Positions 23,205-58,920 of a DNA stretch of 64,000 nt are shown in pieces. The translations under genes were made by a program, and so were the position numbers. How positions within the stretch are numbered: the stretch's first letter is position 1; every line of letters begins with the position of its first letter. Below the pieces are notes generated by a model. It was not told where the DNA came from and searched no databases. It saw only the letters and a list, made by a program, of their open reading frames with translations. Source of the stretch: Microcebus murinus (taxonomy: Eukaryota > Chordata > Mammalia > Primates > Cheirogaleidae); contig NC_134119.1 of the NCBI RefSeq assembly GCF_040939455.1, positions 10,962,501 to 11,026,500 on the forward strand, written 5' to 3'.

Positions 23205-23645
23205 GTAAGTCAGATCATGTCATTCCTCTACTTAAAACTCTACAGGGAAAGGACTTCCCAGCTCGGTTTAAGTAATAACCAAAGACCCTATAATCCCTTT
23301 CAAGGCGCGGCCCCATTGGCCCCTCTCCCCTTCCTCCCTGAACTCCCCCCTCTCACTACCCTTGATCGGTTCCTAGAATATCAGAAACATGTTCCTGCCT
23401 CAGAACTTCCGTGCCAGTTGAACTCGCTCAGAGCCACTTGCCCAGATATTTGTGCAACTGGCTCCCTCATCTCCTTAACCTCTCGGCTCCAACAGCCTCT
23501 CCTTGAGCAGGCCTTCCCCGACCTGCCCCTCCACCTTCCAGGAGAGCAGGGATTGCCACGTTCCCTGCTGTGTCCCTAGAACAGTGCCTGGGCCGGGCTG
23601 GTGCTTAATAAACATGTGTGGAGTGAATGAAGGAAGGAAGGAGTT
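23205..23645 (+). repeat. L2 LINE 3' end
   Basis: CAGATCATGTCATTCCTCTA, TAAAACTCTACAGGGAAAGG, GAGCAGGCCTTCCCCGACC and the terminal GTGCTTAATAAACATGTG give a long L2 3' region. Confidence 0.85.
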
Positions 23646-23649
23646 ATCT

Positions 23650-24399
23650 CAGGTGGTCTGTTTGTCTAGACCTAGGAATAACCAGCTTGGAGGCTCTGGG
23701 ACTGTTTCCCTGAAATCTGAGATCCAGCCCTCACCAAAGCAACCACCCTCCTGCCTTAAGCTCCTGGTTTAAGAATCCAACTGTGTAGTTAATAAATGAT
23801 GCGAGGCCAGCCAGCTTCACCAAAATTTACCAGGACTTGGGCCTCAGCCTCCTGTCCCCACATTCAAAGGTGGCTTTTCCTTCCTGGGAGGAGGTGTGGG
23901 AAGGAGAGGGGGGCAACGGGGGTAGGGGTAGGAGGGAAGAGCCCTGGGGTGACTGGTAGCTGAGGAATCCTGTACTTAAACCCTCAGAGAACCAGGGCAG
24001 GACGGAGGAGCCTCAGAAAGAAATTCTGGAAGGAGATTTTACCTCCCTCCCTGCTCCCCCCAGGCACCTCTTGGGTCCTCCCACGGCTCCCACGCGATCA
24101 CACTACATGGAATTAATGGGAGCAATTATCGTGTACTCCGTAGGCAGCTAGACCCCGGGTGAAACCCTGCTGCTGTATTTACCTGCCCAAGTACTAAAGG
24201 CGTCTGCCCGAGCCTTAATTCCTCCCTCAAGCATTCTTCGAGCTCCTACCGTGAGCCAGCAGCGGCCGAGAGGAGAACAAAGCAAGTCTCTGCCCTCAGG
24301 AGCTTGTTTTGTGGCAGGAGAAACAGGAACTGCAAGTTCACTGCCCCTGACAAAGCTGTGAGGACAAAACCGGGTGATGTCACAGAGACCGGAGGGGGG
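23650..24399. other. Upstream flank of PEDS1, no repeat recognised
   Basis: Mostly non-repetitive DNA immediately upstream of the CpG island. It may hold proximal regulatory elements; no single motif is convincing. Confidence 0.4.
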
Positions 24400-25051
24400 C
24401 GGCTTTGAGCAGGGTGGCGGGGAGCCGCCCCCCGAGGCAACTCCGAGGGTCGGGAAGGGCAAACGGAACGGTGCCCTGCTCGCCCTCGGCCCAGCGCCCG
24501 GCAGATATTACGCGCCCGACAAATCTCACAGCGCCTCTCTCCGTCACTTCCATTAGTTTCCGTCTTCTTCCCGCGGAGAGCGCGAGCGGCCGGGCCGGGG
24601 GCCGGGCTTCTCCTGCCGGCGCACGGCTCGGAGCCGGCACCTGGGTGGCGACGCGCCCGGACCGAACCTCCGCTCACGCCAGGGCTCGAAGAACTAGTCC
24701 ACTGTGACCGGACCGCTAGGGAGCACCGTTCCCAGAGCCCACCCATGCTCCCTGGCCGCGGCCTGGCCGTCCGGCCCGCGCCCGCCCTCGCGTCCCTTGC
24801 ACACAGCAGGCGCTCGGCGCTGCGGCCCGGAGTGCCCGTTTCCGGCCCGGAGTCGGCGCGCCGCACAGGCCCGCAAGCCCACGCCGGGCTGGCCGGCCGC
24901 GCCGCGTGGCCCCGAGGGGACGCGGCCGGCCCGCGGGGGCGGAGCGGGGCGGGCGGGGACGCGCGGCCGCCTCACGCTTCCGCGCCCAGCTGCGCCCAGC
25001 TGCGGCCCGGCCCCCGGCGCGCCGCGGTTGGCTGCGGCTCGGCGGCCGCCG

Positions 25052-25155
25052 ATTGGCCGGCGCGGCCCCGGCGCGGGCTCCGATTGGCTGTGACGCGCGG
25101 CCGGGCGAGGTCCCCGCCCGCGCCGCTGCCGCGCCCGGCGCCGGGCGGTCATTGG
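25052..25155 (-). promoter_or_regulatory. Three inverted CCAAT boxes (NF-Y type)
   Basis: ATTGG occurs at 25,052-25,056, 25,083-25,087 and 25,151-25,155, spaced 31 and 68 bases, the last about 95 bases before the PEDS1 ATG. GATTGGC-type context fits NF-Y sites; binding is inferred. Confidence 0.6.
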
Positions 25156-25248
25156 GCGGTGTGATCTCGCCGCGATTCCGCGGCCCTGCCGCCTCCGCCG
25201 CCGCCGCCGCCGCCAGCGGAGCGCAGCGGGCTGGCCGGGCGAGTGGCC

Positions 25249-49055
<23,807 letters not shown>

Positions 49056-50245
49056 CTTCTCCGAGCCTGCCACTTGGTTGCCAACCTTCCCTAGCCCCCA
49101 AACCGAAGCCATCTGCCAAATTCCAGCCTCTTCGAGCTGGCCCCTCCAGGTGGAGAGGACACCTCCTGGGCTGGGCCCAGGCAACCCCAGCCCACCCCTC
49201 GTGACACAGAATACTTGAGCCACTGATTTATCATTTCCTTTTTTCGTTTTCTGTCCTTGGCCCCTCCCCAGCCACTGAGCTGCTCTGTCTGCCAAGCTGG
49301 ACCCTGCAGAAAAGGGAGCCCCGCCCTGCCAGCCGCCCCTCGGGTAGAGAGGCGGCTCACGAACTCCCTGTACTCTGCCCTGTGCCCTGCTGGGCAGCCC
49401 TTTGGTGTGGCTGGCACTGGGGCCACTGAGTTGCCTCTGTCTGTCCCTCCTTGTCTGGCCCCAGTGGTCTAGGGAGCCCCCAGGCACACCTCAGTGTCCC
49501 TGGAGCACTGTCCTGCCATGCCCTGCAGACTGATCCTGGAGACCTGGGTGGGTGGACAGCCCCAGCCGCCACCTCCAGCCCAGCCTGTCCACCCAAGAAT
49601 GGCAAAGCTCAGCAAGGGCCGGAAGGCAGCCGGCCAGAAGAGGCCGGAACTTCCGGCCCAAGTCTGGACCCCTTCTCCACTCCCCCACCCCCATCTGCCC
49701 ACGTGATTCTAGCCAGAGCTGATATTTCCAATATGAGGATGTCTTCACAGGGCACAGCCCCTGCAAAAGGTCTTGGTCATTTGGAAGGGGATACAGTATC
49801 CCCTCTGGCCAGGGTGTGTCAGAGAAGGAAGAGTGGGGCTCTTTTGTTTTTGTTTTTTTTTTTTTAAAGGTGCTTGCTTGTTTAATGTAAATAATAGAAA
49901 GCCTTAATATCTTTTCTGTAACACGGAGTAATATTTTAATGTCATGTTTTGGATGCACATAATATATTTATAACAAAGCAGCAAGAGTCTACTTAACCTT
50001 AGCTGCCTCATGACGTTTCCTGATGGGCTGGGGTGGGCGTTGTGTTACGGAGCCAGGGGGAGCAAGGCCTCCCTCCCTCCCTCCCCATTCCTCGCTCCCC
50101 CAGCCCGGGCCTCAGGATGGGGGCTTGTCGTCTGACCGTGAAGTAATGTTGACATCTGCTCCAAGTCCTTTGGAGGGGACCCCCATTTGGTGAGGAGTGG
50201 CCTTTCATGTCTTCATGATGATAAAGTAATGATGCCTGATCCCTA
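49056..50245 (+). other. PEDS1: PEDS1 3' UTR (approximate end)
   Basis: About 1.2 kb of non-repetitive DNA follows the stop, then an antisense L2 begins at about 50,250. No canonical AATAAA is present in this part. Candidate variants are AATATA at 49,961-49,966 and GATAAA at 50,220-50,225; canonical signals occur at 50,378-50,383 and 50,388-50,393 inside the L2. The true 3' end cannot be fixed from sequence. Confidence 0.7.
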
Positions 50246-50249
50246 TTTG

Positions 50250-50660
50250 TGAGTTCCTTCAGCAGATGTTTATTGACACCCGGTGCGTGCCAGGCTCTGT
50301 CCTGGACACGGGTACAGTGGTGAACAGTCTGACAAGGACCTGCCCTGGTGGAGCTGCCCTCCTGGGGAGAGAGAGACAATAAACATAAATAAATGCACAT
50401 GGAAATTCAGGTGGTGGTTTGTGAAGAAAATCAAAGAAGCGGAGAAGCAGGGTGGTCCGGGAGGGCCTCTGAGGAGGTGCCGTTGAGCTAAGACTTGGCC
50501 TCTTGATGGGACGGCAAGCACAAAGGCCCTGAGACAAGAAGCAGCTTGGGTTTTGTTTGTTTCTGGTCTTATTTCCTAGCCACCAGGGAGAAGCCTGGGA
50601 TTTTAAGAGACAGCGGGGTGGCCAGTGTGGCAGGACTACAGCAAGCCGGGGAGAGCGAAG
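50250..50660 (-). repeat. L2 LINE 3' end, antisense
   Basis: CAGCAGATGTTTATTGACAC, CGTGCCAGGCTCTGTCCTGG, ACAATAAACATAAATAAATG and AGCACAAAGGCCCTGAGAC run in reversed L2 order. Confidence 0.85.
50378..50393 (+). terminator. Two canonical poly(A) signals supplied by an L2
   Basis: AATAAA at 50,378-50,383 and at 50,388-50,393 in plus orientation, the first canonical signals downstream of the PEDS1 stop. Use by PEDS1 is inference. Confidence 0.35.
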
Positions 50661-50764
50661 GTGGGGCTGGGAATCGGGGACCTGTGACACAGGGCCTCAC
50701 AGGCTGAGGTGAGTGGGGCTGGGAATCAGGGACCTGTGACACAGGGCCTCACAGGCTGAGGTGA
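50661..50764 (+). repeat. Direct tandem duplication, 52-base unit x2
   Basis: Unit GTGGGGCTGGGAATC... occurs at 50,661-50,712 and 50,713-50,764 with one base difference, and a GTGGGG stub starts a third. Confidence 0.9.
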
Positions 50765-50769
50765 GTGGG

Positions 50770-51170
50770 GAGCCTCTGGACATCCTGGACGAATAAGTGA
50801 CTTGTTCCCTCACTGAGCAAGTAATTACAAGACACCTATGTGCCAGGCACTGGGCTCCGGAGTGAACACTACAGACATTACAATTAATACCTAGTCTAGG
50901 CTAGATGGTTTAGCCAGAAAAAAGAAAGCCTGTTGGGAACAAGGAAATGATAAAAGACTCTTCGGTGCAGTTGCAAACATGGCATTTATTTTTTAAAATG
51001 TGACCCATAACTTCATTTTCCTTAAAGTTTGCCTACCACTTTGGATTTGTGACTGTCTGAGGGGACCACAAAAGGAAGGGCCTTAAAATGATAGAAATGA
51101 CAGAAAACTAAACTAAATCAAAAGTGAATCGCTAAGATAACTGTATAAGCTCATGAAACTAAGAAGTCCA
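50770..51170. other. Spacer, no gene
   Basis: A short MIR/L2-like piece (CACCTATGTGCCAGGCACTG) lies at 50,825-50,860. The rest is AT-rich and unassigned. Confidence 0.4.
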
Positions 51171-51181
51171 CATGTGGTTTT

Positions 51182-51504
51182 TTTTGTTTTTTTGAGACAG
51201 TCTCACTGTGTTGCCCTGGCTAGAGTGCTGTGGCGTCAGCCTAGCTCACAGCAACCTCAAATTCCTGGGCTCAGGCGATCCTGCCTCAGCCTCCCGAGTA
51301 TCTGGGACTACAGGCATGCACCACCATGCCCAGCTAATTTTTTTCTAGCTATATTTAGTTGGCCAATTATTTTCTGTCTATTTTTAGTAGAGATGGGGTC
51401 TCATTCTTGCTCAGGCTGGTTTTGAACTCCTGACCTTGAGAATGATCCTCCCAACTCAGCCTCCCAGAGTGCTAGGATTACAGGCGTGAGCCACCGCGCC
51501 CGGC
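51182..51504 (-). mobile_element. Alu, strepsirrhine type, antisense
   Basis: TTTTTTTGAGACAGTCTCAC to GCCACCGCGCCCGGCC. Flanks CCACATGTGGTTTTT and CCACACGTGGTTTTT are the target duplication. Confidence 0.93.
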
Positions 51505-51519
51505 CTCCACACGTGGTTT

Positions 51520-51860
51520 TTGACTGAAGGTTTGGCAGGACCCAGGGGCTCACATGATTTATCAGAACTTGGTTTCTCTCTCTTAGCTCTGTTCTCTCAC
51601 TTGAGACTCACTGAACCTGTTCAGCCGTCCAGTGGCAAGAGCCTTTCCAGCAGTTGCAGTGAAAGTCCCAGACTGTCCTTGGCCTGGGTTGGGTCATGTG
51701 CCTCTCCCTGACCCAATGACCTTGGTCAGAGGGTGGGGGGTGGTGGTGTGTGAGACAAATGTTCTATTGGCCAGGTCTGAAGTCCACCTGGAATTGCAGA
51801 AGTGGGGTCAACGCTTTCCAAGCCAGAGGAGGGAGGGAGGGTCCCAGAAGAAAATTAAGG
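51520..51860 (+). repeat. Unnamed mammalian repeat, copy 3 of 3
   Basis: GGGTCATGTGCCTCTCCCTG, CCCAATGACCTTGGTCAGAG and TCTATTGGCCAGGTCTG parallel 44,540-45,010 and 17,985-18,250. Confidence 0.4.
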
Positions 51861-52294
51861 TGTTATAATATAAAAGAAGTCTGGTAGATGGAGCAGACAC
51901 CCAAACTCTTCTTCGGAGAGACCAGATGAACTGCCTCAGTGGGATAGGGGTTGGCTTCCAGGCCCTACGAGTCTGTCAATTTTGCTGGAGCCAACAAAAA
52001 AATTCAGCCTGAGTCCAGAGAGGTAAAATGACTTCCTGAAGGTTCTACAGCTAGTGATGGCAGAGCCAGGCCTCAAACTAAGACCATTTCACTTCTGAAT
52101 CCCAAGGGGTTGGAAAAAAATTCTTTTTAAAACCAGAAGAAAGTGGGTACAAATCTAAGTAAAAAAATCTATAAAATGAAAAAGTAATAAAAACAAAAAA
52201 ATAAAATAAAACCAGAAGAAGGTATGCATTGGGTCCGAGAGTGCTGGGGCCACTTGTGAGATCAGGGCTTACAAACAAGTGTCTGTGAGGGCCA

Positions 52295-52550
52295 GAAGGA
52301 AACATGCCACTTAACATTTACTGCACACTTATCCCTTGCCAGACTGTGCTAAGAACTCTGGCCCAGGTCCCATCAGCAATACATGTAGCTCTGAAAAGTG
52401 AGTACTCTTAGCACCATTTGCAGATGAGGAAACTGTGGCAACCTAAGTCAGGTGACATGCCCAAAGTCACAGAGCTGGTAGGTGGCAGAACCAGGACTTG
52501 AACCCATGCCTGACCCAGAGCCCTTGTGCTTTAGCACTGTCACTGGGAGA
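52295..52550 (-). repeat. MIR SINE, antisense, near full length
   Basis: CTGTGCTAAGAACTCTGGCC, CATTTGCAGATGAGGAAACT, CAAAGTCACAGAGCTGG and AGAACCAGGACTTGAACCC are in antisense MIR order. Confidence 0.85.
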
Positions 52551-53084
52551 GGGAGGTGAGGCAGGTGGCAAGAGGGAAATGTGTCCACTATGAGGAAATG
52601 GCAACACGCACGAGAAACGGCAGCTGACGCTGGGGACTGGGATGACCTGGAGACCTTGGGCCCCAAAGGCAGCTGCTACTCACACCAGTTGGTTAAAAAG
52701 GAGCCAGATTTTAAAAACACAGACTCCACGTTTAAAACATAACCCGTGGGCAAAATAAAATAGGTGCATGGGTCAACTTATGCTCGTAGCCTCCCAGCTG
52801 GTGAAGGATGGCTTGCTTTTAGGTGGGCATGTGCTGCTATCTGGTGGCAGAGCAGGGTAGGTGGCACGCAGGGCAAACATGGGGCTCCAGCTGGACCTGG
52901 GAATGTCACACATCCCTCTCTGTGCTCATTTCTTCTTAGAGGGATCTGGGCACACACCTCAGGGCGCCTGCCCCAACATTAACCCTACCCCCTTTTGATA
53001 AACCAAAAACTGTCAAGCTACCCTTTTCAATATTATTTTGCAACACATAATGCATGCATAAGGTAAGGAGTAAATCAAACAATA

Positions 53085-53375
53085 CGGGTCAGCTGACTCC
53101 GGCCAGTGGGCCAAATCCTGCCCATCTGGTTCTCCTACAGCTCACACGTATTTTTTTAAATGATTAGGAGGGGCATATTCCCCAACACAGGAGTTCACAT
53201 TTCGATGGTGTTTGTGAAGTTTAATTGGCACCTGGCCATGTCCACTCATTTACATACTGTCCCAGGCTGCCTCTGCACTGCAGCAGCAGATTTGATGGCT
53301 GCCTCAGAGACCAATCGGCCCAAGAAAGCCTAAAATATTTACTAAGTGGCCCTTTACATAAAGTTACCAACCCCT
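53085..53375 (-). mobile_element. hAT-type MITE, antisense, near full length
   Basis: CAGCTGACTCCGGCCAGTGG at the left, CTAAAATATTTACTAAGTGG and ACATAAAGTTACCAACCCCT at the right; the interior has TTTAATTGGCACCTGGCC. Same family as 40,770-40,885. Confidence 0.75.
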
Positions 53376-53559
53376 CCCTGGTCTAAAGTGAAGAGTGAAT
53401 TGCTCCCTGATACATGTGCCCCCAAGCCCTCAGCTCCCCTCCTTAGAGGCCATCACTTTGACAGACGCTTGCAAGTCCCTTACATCGGTGTAGAGCCATG
53501 CCTGCCCCCACCTCTGTCACACAATAGGATTTAGTGCACAGTCCTGCAGCTTGCCGTTT

Positions 53560-54130
53560 TCCCTTTAACACTGAAGGAGCTCAGGGAATTTCACCCCAAA
53601 ACATGACTCCTTGGTATAAAGAATATTTTGAATTAAAGGCCCTTAGAAGTCAACAGGCGCTGGGAGGGACTTTTCCCTCTATCCACACAAAACCATGGAA
53701 AAACAATTGCCTTTCCAATTACCTCCCAGTTACCTCAATATATTGCAGGAAAAAAGATAAAAAAGGCAACCAGACCTTGCCCAACCCATTTTAAAGGTAA
53801 TACCTGTCTCTCAGGTTAATTTAATTTCCAAAGAGAATCATTTACAAGTCAATCTGTTTTCCACCATCCATTCCTTGTCTGAAGTATCTATTCATCCTCC
53901 CTAGTAACCACTTATTGTCCCTAAACAGAATTACCTATACTCCTCATCTCCCCCGCCCCTCTAAGGTGAGGGGTAAATTTCTGGACCACACTGGGATATT
54001 AGGTAATCACTCTGTGGTTCTCCCCGTGCGCACAGTAAATACATTGTAATCTCTTTCTCTTAGTAACCTTCCTTATTGTGAGTTGATCTTTCATTGAATT
54101 TTCTGGGGAGAAGGGTAGTTTTCTTCTCCC
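53560..54130 (+). mobile_element. Possible old retroviral LTR
   Basis: The end of this segment (TGTGGTTCTCCCCGTGCGC, GTAATCTCTTTCTCTTAGTA, GGGGAGAAGGG) resembles the R-U5 part of class I or III mammalian LTRs. No coding remnant was seen. Family uncertain. Confidence 0.4.
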
Positions 54131-54387
54131 CCACAACGTATTTTGGAAATAGTGTTATTACTGACACTATGCTCAGAAAGCTTCCTTACTCCTTTTTACA
54201 GCTGCAGAGTCTTCCAACTTCGGGATGGTCTCGACCTGCATTTTTTTTTAACCTTGTTGGATGTTAAGGTCATTAACCCAGTGACAGTCGTGGGCGTTAC
54301 TGTAACTGGCTCCATGTACTCCTATATTTTATTTTTATAATCCTCTCCCTTAACTAACTGCTTGAGCCTTTGAGTTGTTTGCCAGAA

Positions 54388-54472
54388 ATGATAGACTCCT
54401 GGCCTCAAGTGATCCTCCTACCTCAGCCTCCCAAAGTGCAGGGATTATAGGTGTGAGCCACCACCTGGTCAG
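54388..54472 (-). mobile_element. Alu fragment (left end), antisense
   Basis: ACTCCTGGCCTCAAGTGATC to GTGTGAGCCACCACCTGGTC only; an old truncated copy. Confidence 0.75.
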
Positions 54473-54642
54473 AAATGATGAATTTTCTACCAAAGGAGTT
54501 GAGATTCTGCAGCCTCCAGGGCAGACTTCCTGATGCCAAGATTCACCATCCCCCCGAATCTGCCCCCAATGCATGTAGCCCCTAGTGAGATATACCACAA
54601 CCTGTCCCAAGGCACGTGATCCCTCTTTTAAAAGCCCATGAC

Positions 54643-55309
<667 letters not shown>

Positions 55310-55594
55310 AAAAGCCCATGACTTCCCTTAGTCAGGGAGCTGGATTTGTGGCAGCTTCTCCTGTTCTCCCAGCAAGACATATTAAAAATTCCTTTCTTCC
55401 TTGGCAATCCTCGTCATCTCAATAATTGGATCTTTGTGCAACAAGCAAATGGACCTAAACCAAAACCCCCTTGCAGTTTCCACTGCATCACATCACTGTT
55501 ATGTTCAACAGAGAACTTAAGTCTTTGTTCTGTGGGCCAGGAGATCCGAAGGATCAATTCCTAGAAATTGCTGCGTGATAGGGTGTTTGTGTTT

Positions 55595-55945
55595 TAAATT
55601 TTAACAGCCCACACCAAATTGTTTTCCACAGAGGATGTGCCTATTTAAACTCTCACAGCTTTTGAGAGTGTCTGTTCCCTACACCCTTGCCAACACAGTG
55701 AGTTATCAAATGTTTTGTTCTTTGCCAATCTGATAGGTGGCTTTAATTTGCATTTCTCTTACTGTATCTCCTTGAATCTAAGATGTCATTGATCCTAAGA
55801 TGCACCCTGATTTCAGAGATGTTTGAATGTAAAACTATGCATCTTAGAATCACTGAAATACAATCTGTTGAGTGATATTGGGTATCTTATTGTTAGTTTA
55901 AAAGTCATTTGCATTTCCTTATCTGTTCCCATCCCTTCCTTTTCT
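55595..55945 (-). mobile_element. Old L1 ORF2 3' fragment, antisense, with a MITE inside
   Basis: CACACCAAATTGTTTTCCAC, CCCTTGCCAACACAGTGAG, GGCTTTAATTTGCATTTCTC, then after the MITE TAAAAGTCATTTGCATTTCC, in antisense L1 order. Confidence 0.65.
55761..55864. mobile_element. Palindromic MITE with 25-base terminal inverted repeats
   Basis: The left end ACTGTATCTCCTTGAATCTA (55,761 on) is the imperfect reverse complement of the right end at 55,840-55,864. Total 104 bases. Ancient cut-and-paste MITE; family not named. Confidence 0.65.
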
Positions 55946-55949
55946 TGGA

Positions 55950-56170
55950 AGGCAGGGCAGTAGTGGTTAAGAGCTTGGCCTTCAAATCCCAGCTCTGCTG
56001 CTTACAAGCTTGTGACTTGGGGCAATTACTTGACCTTTCTGGGTCTCAGGTTCCTCATCTGCAAAATTTAAATAATGGTACCTACCTCATAGGATAGTTG
56101 TGAAGATTAGTATATGCAAAACATTATGTTCCTGGAACACAGTAAATGCTCAATAAATGCTTGCTATGAT
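55950..56170 (+). repeat. MIR SINE, near full length
   Basis: CAGTAGTGGTTAAGAGCTTG, CAGCTCTGCTGCTTACAAGC, GGTTCCTCATCTGCAAAAT and ATGCTCAATAAATGCTTGC, the best preserved MIR in the window. Confidence 0.92.
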
Positions 56171-56174
56171 TATA

Positions 56175-56660
56175 TCTTTCTTTTGGGTTATTTATCTTTT
56201 TTCTTTATAAATTAAAGAAACTCATCCTTTTTGTCATGCACCCCTGCCCTCTGCCCTAGACCCCAGGTTTTCATTTCTTTTTCCCTGACCACAAAAGTAG
56301 CATATGATACAAAATTCAGATGTTACAAAAATAAATTATACAGGAAGATGTCAACGGAAACATCCCAAGATGTCCACCGATGATGTAAATGAAATGTACT
56401 ATGGCCCCTCTACCATCTACTCCCACCCCTTTTCAGCTGTATATTTGAGAAACTACATCACACATTAAATGTCTTAATGCTATGCTCAGATACACCTCAG
56501 GGGACATAATTCCACATATGTATCATAAAATGCCGCTAGCAAATGTGTCAAATCTGCTTACCACAGACCCCTTCCCAGGGATTCTACTCTCCCCCTTTTG
56601 GGACCCCATGACCCTTCCTCTCAACAGTTCATCAGCTTTACTTTCTGTAATTTGTATTAT
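56175..56660. other. Spacer, no gene
   Basis: AT-rich sequence of probable old repeat origin, with no family I can name and no coding signal. Confidence 0.4.
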
Positions 56661-56671
56661 AAAAAGTATAG

Positions 56672-57000
<329 letters not shown>

Positions 57001-57287
57001 AAAAAGTATAGCACGAAGTTGGGTTTTTTCTTAACCATAAATTGAAAATGAAAACATAAAGCCTGTGCAAACATTATATAATAATGTTTTTTATATTTTG
57101 GATATACTTTTTCAAACTACTCATGCCTTTCACATCCCAGAGATTCCAAAACATCCCCAGTGTTTTCCTATTTATTGGGAACGCTGTGGAAGAGTCAGGT
57201 CTATATGTCCCTCAGCTGAACCACCGCACCAGCTTTCTGTATCTATTAGGTATGCTTTTTGGCTGTAGGTAACAAAAACCTACCTTT

Positions 57288-57621
57288 GGCCGGGCGCGGT
57301 GGCTCACGCCTGTAATCCTAGCTCTTGGGAGGCCGAGGCGGGCGGATTGCTCAAGGTCAGGAGTTCAAAACCAGCCTGAGCAAGAGCGAGACCCCGTCTC
57401 TACTATAAATAGAAAGAAATTAATTGGCCAACTGATATATATATATATATATAAAATTAGCCGGGCATGGTGGCGCATGCCTGTAGTCCCAGCTACTCGG
57501 GAGGCTGAGGCAGAAGGATCACTCGAGCCCAGGAGATTGAGGTTGCTGTGAGCTAGGCTGATGCCACGGCACTCACTCTAGCCTGGACAACAAAGTGAGA
57601 CTCTGTCTCAAAAAAAAAAAA
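57288..57621 (+). mobile_element. Alu, young strepsirrhine type
   Basis: Full Alu, linker expanded by (TA)n. Perfect 17-base duplication AACAAAAACCTACCTTT at 57,271-57,287 and 57,622-57,638. Confidence 0.95.
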
Positions 57622-57693
57622 AACAAAAACCTACCTTTAAGAGCCACTTAAGCAATAGATACTTATCTCATGTCTTAAGAAGTCTGTAGGTAG

Positions 57694-58027
57694 GCTGGGC
57701 GCGGTGGCTCACGCCTGTAATCCTAGCACTATGGGAGGCCAAGGTGGGCGGATTGCTCGAGGTCAGGAGTTGGAAACCAGCCTGAGCAAGAGCGAGACCC
57801 CGTCTCTACTATAAATAGAAAGAAATTAATTGGCCAACTAATATATATAGAAAAAATTAGCCGGGCATGGTGGCGCACGCCTGTCGTCCCAGCTACACAG
57901 GAGGCTGAGGCAGGAGGATCGCTTGAGCCCAGGAGTTTGAGGTTGCTGTGAGCTAGGCTAACGCCAGGGCACTCACTCTAGCCTGGACAACAAAGTGAGA
58001 CTCTGTATCAAAAATAAAATAAAATAA
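57694..58027 (+). mobile_element. Alu, strepsirrhine type
   Basis: Full Alu with AAAATAAAATAAA tail. Perfect 17-base duplication AAGAAGTCTGTAGGTAG at 57,677-57,693 and 58,028-58,044. Confidence 0.95.
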
Positions 58028-58044
58028 AAGAAGTCTGTAGGTAG

Positions 58045-58465
58045 ACAGCCACAGGAGTCCTCCAGCAGCTTAACCACATCATCTAGGACCTGGCTCTTGC
58101 CATCTTTCTGAGCTGACATCTTTGATGTGTCAGCTTTATGGTCTCTGGCTTGTGCCTCATGGTCTCAATGTGCTTGCCACAGCTCCAGCCTCCACAAGCT
58201 CATATTGTAAGAAGGAAGAAAAGAGACAAAAAGGCTTTCTCCCCAGCTTTTAACAGGGGAGGGAATTTTCCAAAGACCCACTTCACCTCATGTAGGGGCA
58301 TGGTGACTGGATTGGCAGTAAACAAGTGTCCAACACACCTCCTCTCTGGAGTCTCCTTGTCCAGTTCCCTCCAGGTAGCCAGAATGCACTTAGAGAAAAC
58401 AAACCTACCCACATTTTGCTTGAAACCTCCCAGGCTCCACCTCCCTCACTACAGAAGAACCAGCA
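58045..58465. other. Spacer before the UBE2V1 alternative promoter
   Basis: Unique sequence with no recognised repeat; an open frame at 58,138-58,521 has no domain. Confidence 0.4.
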
Positions 58466-58469
58466 GGTG

Positions 58470-58740
58470 CCACGGGGTTAAGAGAACTGGATTCCAAAAC
58501 TATTTCTCCTTCCTTGTGTGACCCTGGACAAGCCATCAAACTCCTCCAAGCCTCAGTTTCCTTATCTGACAAATGGAGATGGTAACAGCTACTTTGCAAG
58601 GGTCACTGAAGATTAAATTATAATACCAGCTAATACTTACATAGCACTTAGTGCCAAGCCCTCTTCTAGAGTCTCTGGTTCTATTAACTATTTTAATCTT
58701 TCCAACATTCCGTTAAAACAAGACTCTCTCATCCCTAACA
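58470..58740 (+). repeat. MIR SINE followed by an antisense MIR piece
   Basis: GGGGTTAAGAGAACTGGATT, CAAGCCTCAGTTTCCTTATC (plus), then AGCTAATACTTACATAGCAC (antisense). Confidence 0.7.
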
Positions 58741-58866
58741 GCTGAGTTTATCATCTCAAGCGCAGAGCCGGGAAGGGGGCAGGGGGAGGACCGACTCTCT
58801 GGGAACTGGCCGCGTCTTCCAGGAAGGGGGCGGAGCCTCTCCAGTGGCGCATGTGCGAGGGGAGGT

Positions 58867-58885
58867 ACTACAACTCCCAGCAGGC
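58867..58885 (+). promoter_or_regulatory. ZNF143/SBS motif 1
   Basis: ACTACAACTCCCAGCAGGC, matching the ACTACAACTCCCAGCATGC core with one substitution. Confidence 0.8.
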
Positions 58886-58900
58886 TCCGCGGAGCGCTGG

Positions 58901-58920
58901 ACTACAATAACCAGCATGCC
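58901..58920 (+). promoter_or_regulatory. ZNF143/SBS motif 2
   Basis: ACTACAATAACCAGCATGCC, same orientation, 34 bases downstream; 3 changes from the core but with the ACTACAA and AGCATGC ends intact. Confidence 0.7.
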
